Source: Aequoribacter fuscus (GTDB lineage: Bacteria > Pseudomonadota > Gammaproteobacteria > Pseudomonadales > Halieaceae). From it: a stretch of 64,000 bases of DNA. The stretch lies in NCBI RefSeq assembly GCF_009910365.1, contig NZ_CP036423.1:2914001-2978000 (forward strand), in the 5' to 3' direction. A model generated the notes under the pieces. The model was given only the letters and a program-made list of their open reading frames with translations, was not told the DNA's origin and searched no databases. Made by a program: the position numbers and the translations under genes. Within the stretch, counting starts at the first letter, position 1. Each line of letters opens with the position of its first letter. Below, in pieces: positions 53,250-60,426 of this stretch.

Positions 53250-53972
53250 CTAGCCCTGGGCCAAGGCCTTACGCTGTGCTTCAAATAAGTCTCGAATACC
53301 GGCTTCGGCTAAATCCAACATTTGATTCAAGGTAGCTCGATCGAAGGTTGCGCCCTCAGCCGTGCCTTGCACCTCGATGAGCCCACCGTCCTCACCCATG
53401 ACCACATTCATATCGGTGTCAGCCGAGGAGTCTTCCGGATAGTCCAAATCAAGCACAGGGACGCCCTGATAAACACCCACTGACACCGAAGCCACGAGCT
53501 GGTTTAAAGGATCCGTTTTTAACGCCTTATCCCGTTGCAGGCCGTTTAAGGCATCAACGAGTGCCACGCAAGCGCCGGTGATCGACGCCGTACGCGTACC
53601 GCCATCGGCTTGTATCACATCGCAGTCGACGGTGATGGTGTATTCACCTAGACGCTTAAGATCCACAACCGCACGTAAAGAGCGTCCAATCAAACGCTGA
53701 ATCTCTAGAGTACGACCGCCCTGTTTGCCGCGCGCTGCTTCGCGATCCATTCTCGATCCCGTCGACCGGGGTAGCATGCCATATTCTGCGGTAATCCAAC
53801 CCTGACCAGAGCCGCGCAGAAATCGAGGGACACCTTCGGAGACCGAGGCATTGCAAAGGACTTTTGTACGGCCGAACTCGACGAGTACCGAGCCCTCGGC
53901 ATGACAGGTGTAATTGCGTGAAATAGTGATTTCACGAAGCTCGTGTGGCTGGCGCCCGCTGGGTCGCTGCAT
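53250..53972 (-). CDS. rph: RNase PH
   Basis: A 240-residue phosphorolytic exonuclease trimming tRNA 3' ends. [37 protein letters not shown] and [15 protein letters not shown] are the family signatures. Divergent from yicC; the rph-yicC pairing is conserved in gammaproteobacteria. Confidence 0.97.
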   Translation of the reverse strand: MQRPSGRQPHELREITISRNYTCHAEGSVLVEFGRTKVLCNASVSEGVPRFLRGSGQGWITAEYGMLPRSTGSRMDREAARGKQGGRTLEIQRLIGRSLRAVVDLKRLGEYTITVDCDVIQADGGTRTASITGACVALVDALNGLQRDKALKTDPLNQLVASVSVGVYQGVPVLDLDYPEDSSADTDMNVVMGEDGGLIEVQGTAEGATFDRATLNQMLDLAEAGIRDLFEAQRKALAQG

Positions 53973-54077
53973 AAGTTGACTCCCAAAGGGCTCTAGTATA
54001 GCAAAGCCTGAGCCCGCAACCGAGCGAATCGCACATCCGACTAGGTGGTGCTACAATCGCGAGCAAAAGGAGACGCT

Positions 54078-54947
54078 ATGATTCACAGCATGACAGGCTT
54101 TGGCCGAGCCGAAGCAGACCAACAGGGCAGCAGCATTCAAGTTGAGATTCGCAGCGTCAATCAACGCCACCTCGACCTTTATTTACGGCTCCCAGAGTCA
54201 CTAAACAGCCTAGAGGCAAAAATCCGCGAGCAGGTAAAGCAAACGCTTGCGCGCGGCAAAGTCGATATCGGTATTCGCTTGGGCACCGCCACCAACAGCG
54301 AGTCAGCTCTGACCATCAACCAACGCAAGCTCGACAGCGTGTTAGCGCTTTTGCAAGCGGTTGCTCAACAGGCAGGCGATACCCTAGCTAAAGCCAACGC
54401 GCTTGAAGTTCTGCAGTGGGACGGCGTACTAGAAAAGCAAAGTATCGGTATTGAACAAATCGAACCTGCCGTGTTGGGCTGTTTGGCAGAGGCCTTGGGG
54501 CAACTCATCGAGTCACGACAGCGCGAGGGCGAGAGTCTAGCCACAACACTGCAAGACCGGGTAAACGATATTCGCGCACAGATCGAGCGTATTAACAGCA
54601 CATACCCCGCAGCGCGTGAAAGCTACCATACTCGGCTGAGGCAAAAACTTGAAGACACGGCAATATCTGTAGACGAACAGCGCCTAGCGCAAGAACTGGT
54701 AATCTTCGCCCAGAAATCCGACCTTGAGGAAGAGCTCGACCGCCTTGGCGTTCACCTTGACGAAATGCTGCGAATTCTAAGCCAGGGTGGTCCCTGCGGG
54801 CGCAAGCTCGACTTCCTGATGCAAGAACTTAACCGAGAGGCAAACACCATCGCATCAAAGTCGATCCACACGGACATCACCCAGGCCGCCGTCGAGATTA
54901 AGGTGCTGATCGAACAGATGCGCGAGCAGATCCAGAATATAGAGTAA
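54078..54947 (+). CDS. yicC: YicC family endoribonuclease
   Basis: A 289-residue protein. MIHSMTGFGRAEADQQ, then SVNQRHLDLYLRLPE, LEEELDRLGVHLDEM and the C-terminal NREANTIASKSI plus IKVLIEQMREQIQNIE are all conserved. YicC proteins cleave RNA, for example RyhB in E. coli. The ATG at 54078 has AAGGAGACGCT upstream. The 3' end is the known integration site of mobilizable islands, and an integrase gene follows here. Confidence 0.96.
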   Translation: MIHSMTGFGRAEADQQGSSIQVEIRSVNQRHLDLYLRLPESLNSLEAKIREQVKQTLARGKVDIGIRLGTATNSESALTINQRKLDSVLALLQAVAQQAGDTLAKANALEVLQWDGVLEKQSIGIEQIEPAVLGCLAEALGQLIESRQREGESLATTLQDRVNDIRAQIERINSTYPAARESYHTRLRQKLEDTAISVDEQRLAQELVIFAQKSDLEEELDRLGVHLDEMLRILSQGGPCGRKLDFLMQELNREANTIASKSIHTDITQAAVEIKVLIEQMREQIQNIE

Positions 54948-54978
54948 AATACAGGTTTGTCTCAATTCATCCTGAAAG

Positions 54979-55000
54979 CCCAGTATTTACTGGGTTTTTT
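54979..55000 (+). terminator. Rho-independent terminator after yicC
   Basis: CCCAGTA/TACTGGG stem with a TT loop followed by TTTTTT, 31 bases past the yicC stop. Confidence 0.9.
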
Positions 55001-55054
55001 ATTGAGCTATGTCCTGTAAAGTCCAGCTGTGTATTTCTAAATCCAATTTTTAAT

Positions 55055-55108
55055 GGTGGGTATATTGGTGGGTATTTCGATGTTTACTGGAATCTAAGTG
55101 GTGGGTAT
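55055..55108 (+). repeat. Three direct copies of GGTGGGTAT upstream of the integrase
   Basis: Copies at 55055-55063, 55067-55075 and 55100-55108; the first two are 12 bases apart. Spacing and position just inside the yicC junction fit arm-type integrase or excisionase binding sites. Confidence 0.8.
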
Positions 55109-55145
55109 TATCAGAATTCTCTAGGCAAAAACCACCGGTGCATCA

Positions 55146-56381
55146 ATGAGTAAATCAGAAAATCTCACTGCTAAAGAGATTCAATCCAAGGTTAGCAAAG
55201 GTCTAGTTGGTCGTTACGCTGATGGTGGTGGTCTCTACTTAGTCGTTCCAAAATCAGGCACCGCATTTTGGATGTTGCGTTATTCAGCGAACAAGAGGCG
55301 TAAAGAGATGACACTCGGTAAGTGCACCGACCTATCGCTCAAGGATGCGCGGTTTGAGGCTGCATCTAAGATGAAGCAACTCCGAGAAGGCGTCGATCCT
55401 CTGCTAGCAAAGCGTCGTGAAGAGCAGGAGAGTATACAGACTGTGGATGACTTGTTTGCCGACTGGTATCCAACGCTCGTATCTAGATTGAAACACCCAG
55501 AGATTCCAAAACGTGTCTACGAGAAAGAGATTGGTCCTCAGATTGGTGAGTACAAACTAGTTCAGGTTACCGCGCGTGATATCCGTAGCCTCATCGAGTT
55601 AATTAAGAAGTCAGGAAGAATGGCAATTGCGAATGACGCTTTGGGTTACTGTAAACAGCTATTCAATCACGGGGTAAAGCTCGACTTGATTGGGCTTAAT
55701 CCGGCCTCACCGTTCACTTTCAAAGACGCCGGTGGGTTAGAGAAAAGTAGAGAGCGCGCGCTTACAGAGTCTGAACTCAGACACTTCCTTGACGTTGCTA
55801 GACAGAACAGCAAAAGCTTCAGCCGGGACAATTACCTTGCCTGTCTCCTGTTGGTAACTTTAGGAGTCCGGAAATCAGAACTTTGTGAAGCGAGATGGGA
55901 GGAGTTTTCCCTTCGTGACGGTATTTGGAAGCTTCCGGCAACACGAAGCAAAACAGGAGTCGGTCTAGATATACCGTTATCTCCAATTGTTGTTGCCTGG
56001 CTGCAAGAGTTGGAAGTTAGAGCGATTGGCTCAGAGTATGTCCTCCCCAGTCGCAGAACAGCTAGCAAGCCTCACATGGGAGCGGATACATTGAACCGGG
56101 CAATTTCGAAGCTCTTCGGTCGGGAGGCTGGCAAGAAGAAGCAGCCACCGAACTTGATGGGTGATATGGAGCACTTCACAGTCCACGATTTACGACGTAC
56201 CTGTCGAACCTTATTAGCGCAGCAAGGAACGCCGGGTTATGTGGCGGAGCGTTGTTTGAACCATAAACTGAAAGGCGTAGAAGGAATCTACAATAAGCAC
56301 GATTACTTCGAAGAACGGAGGGAGGCGCTAGGCTTGTTGGCTGAAAAGGTAACTAGGTTACAGACGGTTCAACAAAACTAG
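55146..56381 (+). CDS. int: Tyrosine recombinase (island integrase)
   Basis: A 411-residue integrase with an N-terminal DUF4102-type arm-binding domain (GRYADGGGLYLVV, YSANKRRKEMTLGKC) and a complete catalytic core: Arg242 in GVRKSELCEARW, His347 and Arg350 in HDLRRT, His373 in CLNHK, and Tyr382 in IYNKHD. It reads away from yicC, its start 198 bases downstream. It would mediate site-specific integration at the yicC 3' end. Appears intact. Confidence 0.95.
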   Translation: MSKSENLTAKEIQSKVSKGLVGRYADGGGLYLVVPKSGTAFWMLRYSANKRRKEMTLGKCTDLSLKDARFEAASKMKQLREGVDPLLAKRREEQESIQTVDDLFADWYPTLVSRLKHPEIPKRVYEKEIGPQIGEYKLVQVTARDIRSLIELIKKSGRMAIANDALGYCKQLFNHGVKLDLIGLNPASPFTFKDAGGLEKSRERALTESELRHFLDVARQNSKSFSRDNYLACLLLVTLGVRKSELCEARWEEFSLRDGIWKLPATRSKTGVGLDIPLSPIVVAWLQELEVRAIGSEYVLPSRRTASKPHMGADTLNRAISKLFGREAGKKKQPPNLMGDMEHFTVHDLRRTCRTLLAQQGTPGYVAERCLNHKLKGVEGIYNKHDYFEERREALGLLAEKVTRLQTVQQN

Positions 56382-56424
56382 GTGCGCAGAACATAAGCAA
56401 GTCTAAAACCTGCTTCCTCACCAA

Positions 56425-56450
56425 GCCGACCGTCTAAAGTGACGGTTGGC
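56425..56450 (+). repeat. Inverted repeat after the integrase
   Basis: GCCGACCGTC and GACGGTTGGC form a 10-bp stem (one G-T pair) with a 6-base loop, 43 bases past the integrase stop. There is no T-run, so termination is doubtful. Confidence 0.4.
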
Positions 56451-56518
56451 CACATGAGATGACATTGTAGGCTCGGTAATGTAAATTTTTGTCATGTTGC
56501 CAACGAAAAGGATTTCCT

Positions 56519-56806
56519 GTGAAATTACATTTGGACTTATCGAGTCTCAGCAGTGAAGAAGAAGCAATAGCCGCAAACGATCCAGCCTTCTCCGCAAGTG
56601 TTGAAGTGCCATCTTTGAATGAGCTGGAGGAGGAGTACCGGGATGATTACTCCGAGGAAAGCTTCTGGGATAAATGCAAGAACTACGCTAGCAGCATCGG
56701 TCGCGAAGGCCTGGAATCAGCGCTTTTACTTTACTACGCGGCTCAAAGCGATAAGCTCGACACAAAAGATAAGGTGATTATTTATGGGACTCTCGGTTAC
56801 CTCATT
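56519..56806 (+). pseudogene. YkvA/DUF1232 family gene, 5' part (split by IS element)
   Basis: The first 96 codons of a DUF1232 protein, starting at GTG with AAGGA seven bases upstream. It ends ...KVIIYGTLGYLI just where the conserved DUF1232 helix should continue, because the IS starts at 56807 and supplies a stop at once. The 3' half resumes at 58020 in the same frame. Rebuilt, the protein would be 146 residues, a normal length, with the GYLISFIDAIPDLTPVFGYTDD family core. DUF1232 proteins are small membrane-linked proteins of unknown role. Confidence 0.9.
56799..56806. repeat. Target site duplication, left copy (ACCTCATT)
   Basis: Identical to 58012-58019 on the other side of the IS element. 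Removing one copy with the element restores the DUF1232 frame. Confidence 0.9.
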
Positions 56807-56849
56807 TGAAGTAGTTCAGACCAAATCTGACACCTCTTATTGAAAAAGA

Positions 56850-56914
56850 GAGGGTTACCGGTTTTGATTGAAGGTGACTAAACCTGAAATCAACCGAAAC
56901 CAAAGGTAACCCTC
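56850..56914 (+). promoter_or_regulatory. Leader hairpin before the IS transposase
   Basis: GAGGGTTACC (56850-56859) pairs exactly with GGTAACCCTC (56905-56914), and GGTTTTGATTGA pairs imperfectly with TCAACCGAAACC inside, with an AAA bulge. The right arm ends at the ATG and includes the AAAGGT ribosome binding site. A transcript entering from outside would fold and hide it. Confidence 0.75.
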
Positions 56915-57949
56915 ATGCTTCATACTAATGACAAGATTGTTAAACACAAGGTGGGTCTGCTGAATTTAGCGGACGAGTTGGGCAACATCTCCAAAGCCTG
57001 CAAGATGATGGGCGTGTCTCGAGACACGTTTTATCGCTACAAAGAAGCCGTCAGTGACGGAGGTGTCGATGCCCTTCTTGACCAGAATCGAAGAGTCCCC
57101 AACTTCAAGAATCGTGTCGATTCATCCATCGAATTAGCAGTGACAAGCTACGCTATTGAGCAGCCAGCCCACGGCCAAGTTCGAGTCTCGAATGAACTGC
57201 GCAAGCGAGGTGTGTTTGTATCCCCAAGCGGCGTACGTTCAATTTGGATGCGTCATGATCTTGCAAACTTCAAACAGCGACTAAAGGCTCTGGAAGCCAA
57301 AGTCGCGGAAGAAGGTTTGATCCTGACTGAATCACAGGTTCAGGCACTGGAGCGCAAGAAGATCGATGATGAGGTATGCGGCGAGATAGAAACCGCTCAT
57401 CCTGGCTATCTCGGCTCGCAGGACACATTCTACGTCGGCACATTCAAAGGCGTTGGTCGCGTGTATCAGCAAACGTATGTCGATACATTTGCCAAGACAG
57501 CTCACTGCAAACTCTATACGACCAAGACGCCAATCACCGCAGCGGACTTGCTCAACGACCGCGTACTGCCGTTCTACGCTGAACGCGATCTGCCCGTGTT
57601 ACGCATACTTACCGATCGAGGAACCGAGTATTGCGGGAAAGCAGACAGCCACGATTATCAGTTGTATCTCGCAATTAACGACATTGAGCACACGAGAACC
57701 AAAGCTCGTCATCCACAAACAAACGGCATTTGTGAGCGCTTCCACAAAACGATACTGCAGGAGTTCTATCAGCCAGCGCTGCGCCGAAAAATCTACGGCT
57801 CGTTAGACGAGCTACAATTGGATCTGGACACTTGGATTGATTATTACAACAATGAGCGTACCCATCAGGGTAAGCAGTGCTGTGGAAGAACACCCATCGA
57901 GACTTTAATCGATGGCAAACGTATCTGGCAGGAAAAGTTCGTGAACTGA
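56915..57949 (+). CDS. IS481-like DDE transposase
   Basis: A 344-residue transposase. The N-terminal helix-turn-helix is GNISKACKMMGVSRDTFYRYKEA. The DDE triad reads Asp170 (SQDTFYVG), Asp234 (LTDRGTEYCG) and Glu274 (TNGICERFHKT), with DYYNNERTHQGKQCCGRTP typical of the integrase-core C-terminus. The frame is intact, so the element may still be active. Confidence 0.92.
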   Translation: MLHTNDKIVKHKVGLLNLADELGNISKACKMMGVSRDTFYRYKEAVSDGGVDALLDQNRRVPNFKNRVDSSIELAVTSYAIEQPAHGQVRVSNELRKRGVFVSPSGVRSIWMRHDLANFKQRLKALEAKVAEEGLILTESQVQALERKKIDDEVCGEIETAHPGYLGSQDTFYVGTFKGVGRVYQQTYVDTFAKTAHCKLYTTKTPITAADLLNDRVLPFYAERDLPVLRILTDRGTEYCGKADSHDYQLYLAINDIEHTRTKARHPQTNGICERFHKTILQEFYQPALRRKIYGSLDELQLDLDTWIDYYNNERTHQGKQCCGRTPIETLIDGKRIWQEKFVN

Positions 57950-58011
57950 ATTTGACCTGACAGACACCTTCGTCAAAATCGGTAACTGTCAGATCAAGTC
58001 TGGATTACTAC

Positions 58012-58019
58012 ACCTCATT
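58012..58019. repeat. Target site duplication, right copy (ACCTCATT)
   Basis: Matches 56799-56806 exactly. Confidence 0.9.
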
Positions 58020-58172
58020 AGCTTTATTGATGCTATTCCTGACCTTACTCCTGTCTTCGGTTATACCGACGATATTGCCCTTATCGCTTTAGCTGCAAAA
58101 AGCCTGTATGACGTTATCGATGAAGACGTGAAAGCTCAAGCCAGAGAAACTACCGCTTCGCTTCTAGATTGA
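58020..58172 (+). pseudogene. YkvA/DUF1232 family gene, 3' part
   Basis: Fifty codons and a TGA. SFIDAIPDLTPVFGYTDDIALIALAAK is the DUF1232 core and follows on from the 5' part (GYLI) in frame. Without a start or ribosome binding site of its own it is not expected to be expressed. Confidence 0.88.
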
Positions 58173-58231
58173 ACACGAAAGTTCTTTTCGGCAAATAAAT
58201 TAAACACCTACAGCTTTGAGGCGAGCGTAAT

Positions 58232-58498
58232 ATGGTCACTTTCTCTGTGTTTTTGATTGTCATAGGAATAGCTACGTATGTTGCACTAAAGGCTTTTCGT
58301 AGAGCTGGAAAATGGGGTTTAAGAACGACTCGTGCAGCTTCAGATCAGGTCTATAAAGCCGCCAGCAATATCCGCTTTGAAGTTCCGGAGGTGCCTCATA
58401 AGAAGACCATTTGGAGACTTACGAAGGTTTCAGTTTTGATCTGGGTATTGTTCTTTATGTTCTTGCCAGTAATCTTAACTATCGCGATGATATCCTAG
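58232..58498 (+). CDS. Small two-span membrane protein
   Basis: An 88-residue protein with hydrophobic spans at residues 3-20 (TFSVFLIVIGIATYVALK) and 66-87 (VSVLIWVLFFMFLPVILTIAMI), and a basic loop between. GAGGCGAGC precedes the ATG. No family recognised. It follows the split DUF1232 gene by 59 bases and may have been in one operon with it. Confidence 0.6.
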   Translation: MVTFSVFLIVIGIATYVALKAFRRAGKWGLRTTRAASDQVYKAASNIRFEVPEVPHKKTIWRLTKVSVLIWVLFFMFLPVILTIAMIS

Positions 58499-58719
58499 GA
58501 CTTACTGTCATCGCCGCGGTGTTTTGAGAATTCACTTTAAGTGTCTCATGGTGCAGTCAATGTGCAACCCTGCATAGGGGTTGGGTGCGCAATTCTGCAT
58601 ACCCTGATTTACCTACACGACCATACACCCAGTTCTCAAGTTCCCATCCAAGAACCTTTACATACAAGCCTCTACACAGAACATGTTTTGACGTACATGA
58701 AAGTACAGATAACTAGCAG
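58499..58719. other. Non-coding stretch inside the island
   Basis: A CAACCC/GGGTTG hairpin (58565-58583) is the only structure seen. A plus-strand frame 58541-58825 exists but has no ribosome binding site and an unconvincing composition. Confidence 0.3.
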
Positions 58720-59019
58720 CTACTCTTTGTCGAATACAAAGTCAGACATGTCCCTCTTGATCACCATGGAAACTAGCTTGTATCCATCCTTAGGCAGCGC
58801 AGTAAATACCAAAGAACTTGATTGATGTACCCAGAACTCGAGCCCTGGTGAGGGTACAGGTATTACTAGCTGATCTATCTCTGCACTTTGTAAAATACGT
58901 ATAGCGTCATTCGTGGCGGTTGTTTCATCACCGTCAGCCTGCTCTTTAATGAAGTACCTGACGACGTGCTTCGATATTGATACTGGACCTAGGTTCGGTG
59001 TTTGAATAAGTGGTTGCAT
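58720..59019 (-). CDS. Hypothetical protein
   Basis: A 99-residue frame with ordinary protein-like composition (MQPLIQTPNLGPVSISKHVV...), no membrane span, and AGGA about 12 bases before the ATG. No homology recognised. It lies upstream of the NnrS gene on the same strand. Confidence 0.5.
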   Translation of the reverse strand: MQPLIQTPNLGPVSISKHVVRYFIKEQADGDETTATNDAIRILQSAEIDQLVIPVPSPGLEFWVHQSSSLVFTALPKDGYKLVSMVIKRDMSDFVFDKE

Positions 59020-59078
59020 ACAGTGTCCTAGATCCTCTGATTACTGGCTTGGATACAACCACATTCTAGAACCATTAA

Positions 59079-59119
59079 CGGACGGATAACCAAATACCTA
59101 GTGATACCTGATCCGTCCG
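59079..59119. repeat. Inverted repeat CGGACGGAT...ATCCGTCCG
   Basis: Perfect 9-base arms (59079-59087 and 59111-59119) with a 23-base spacer, upstream of the 99-residue gene and downstream of nnrS. A further partial GGACGG copy lies near 59135. Operator or weak terminator. Confidence 0.55.
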
Positions 59120-59207
59120 CTTTAAATTAGGGCTGGACGGCTATTCACGACCCATTTGAGACACTCACGTTAAATTAATAACCCGCGTTTCAAGGATCAT
59201 TTCAACA

Positions 59208-60416
59208 TCATCGCGACATGTTTTCAGAGAATAAAATTCTTATATAGGCAAACACAAAAATCAAAAAGCCTATACTCCAAAGAAGAGCTGATGACGCTAT
59301 AACAATTGAATATTCTATGCCGAGTAATGATCCTGTAACACGGTCAACCGCAGCTAAACTCAGGGCTAATAAGGAACAAGTAACCCAAGCATTAGCCTTA
59401 ATTAGTCGTCCCGTATGGCCTAATGAAACTCTCGATATCATCGATAAGATCATAAGCCCCATTCCGCCAACCGTGATCGAATGAAAACCAATTGAAATAC
59501 TCGGTATTAAATGCATTTTCGCAAAGGCGAGTAGAATAAAACCTAGACTCATAGCTAAGTAACTAAGATGTAAGGACCATACTAGTGGAACCTGAAAGGT
59601 CACCCATAGTCTCCATCGCAAAGCCCTATATAGATTTGAAATCCCCGCCACGAATAGAACGGCAATGCTAAGAGTGTTCGGTACAAAGTTTTGAGTCAAA
59701 GTTGTAATAAACACAATCACAATGCTTAGAATCGAAAGTTGCTCTAACCACCCAATAGAGTTAACCCGAGGTGTCTTTGTTCCGTTGGCTGTGAACATAG
59801 GAAAGACTCGTCCTCCCATTATGCTCATTACTAGCGCAGCTAGGATGACCATGGCGTGTGAAATGGTGGTGATGTCGATGATAGAGTCATTCGACAATGA
59901 CAAATGGAAAATCGCATTTAGCATTGCCATCACAAGGAGAAGAGGTACAAAAAAGAGATTTCTCCACATCTTAGCCTGCAGTATCGGGCGTGCTAAAAAA
60001 AACGCACAGGCTGGCAAGAAGAGAAGATCTATGACGATTATGTAATCACGAAAGAAGGCGGGTTGAAAGGCAAGTGTTATTCGACCTAGAAGCCATATCA
60101 GTACAAGAGCAGCTAACCACCATCCTTCAATGCATTTACGTTTTGTCCAGGTTTGAACGGCAGTTAGAAGAAACCCAACCATAATAGCTGGAAAAAAACC
60201 GAATAGCATTTCATGTAGGTGCCACGCATAGGCACCGCCATAGAAATCAAACTTAATCAAACCGAGAAAACTAAGAGCCCAAGCGGGTATGCTTAATGCA
60301 CCAAACGCAGCACCAAGCAAGAAGAATGGCCTGAATGCTGCGTTTAGAAAAGCAGGGTGATGCCTCTTCGTATTGTTTTCTTCAGTAACGGATCCATCAA
60401 TTTGTAATAGAGCCAC
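59208..60416 (-). CDS. nnrS: NnrS family membrane protein
   Basis: A 402-residue protein with about twelve spans. FRPFFLLGAAFGALSIPAWAL, WHLHEMLFGFFPAIMVGFLLTAVQTWT and MSIMGGRVFPMFTANGT are the NnrS signature. NnrS is a haem- and copper-binding inner-membrane protein linked to nitric oxide and nitrosative stress. The stop of the RND permease lies 10 bases upstream of its start, so they form one operon. No denitrification genes are visible. Confidence 0.9.
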   Translation of the reverse strand: MALLQIDGSVTEENNTKRHHPAFLNAAFRPFFLLGAAFGALSIPAWALSFLGLIKFDFYGGAYAWHLHEMLFGFFPAIMVGFLLTAVQTWTKRKCIEGWWLAALVLIWLLGRITLAFQPAFFRDYIIVIDLLFLPACAFFLARPILQAKMWRNLFFVPLLLVMAMLNAIFHLSLSNDSIIDITTISHAMVILAALVMSIMGGRVFPMFTANGTKTPRVNSIGWLEQLSILSIVIVFITTLTQNFVPNTLSIAVLFVAGISNLYRALRWRLWVTFQVPLVWSLHLSYLAMSLGFILLAFAKMHLIPSISIGFHSITVGGMGLMILSMISRVSLGHTGRLIKANAWVTCSLLALSLAAVDRVTGSLLGIEYSIVIASSALLWSIGFLIFVFAYIRILFSENMSR

Positions 60417-60426
60417 AAATAGTCTC

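Larger units (their letters stand above)
54948..55145. other. Left end of genomic island (attL region)
   Basis: Between the yicC stop and the integrase start. It includes the yicC terminator and three GGTGGGTAT repeats. The usual next gene, gmk, is missing. The core att sequence cannot be fixed because the right end is outside the window. Confidence 0.65.
56807..58011 (+). mobile_element. IS481-like insertion sequence, 1205 bp
   Basis: Bounded by the 8-bp duplication ACCTCATT. Terminal inverted repeats: left 56807-56832 and right 57987-58011 share CAGAC-N3-ATCTGACA and a GTAGT-like outer part. It carries one transposase gene in the same direction as the interrupted host gene. Length, single DDE gene and duplication size fit IS481. 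Confidence 0.88.

Noticed and set aside
56830-57969. GACACCT on both sides of the IS as the target duplication
   Set aside because: It lies inside both ends; ACCTCATT further out is longer and restores the interrupted gene in frame.
58541-58825. 94-residue plus-strand frame in the island
   Set aside because: No ribosome binding site, low-complexity composition, and overlap with a better minus-strand candidate.
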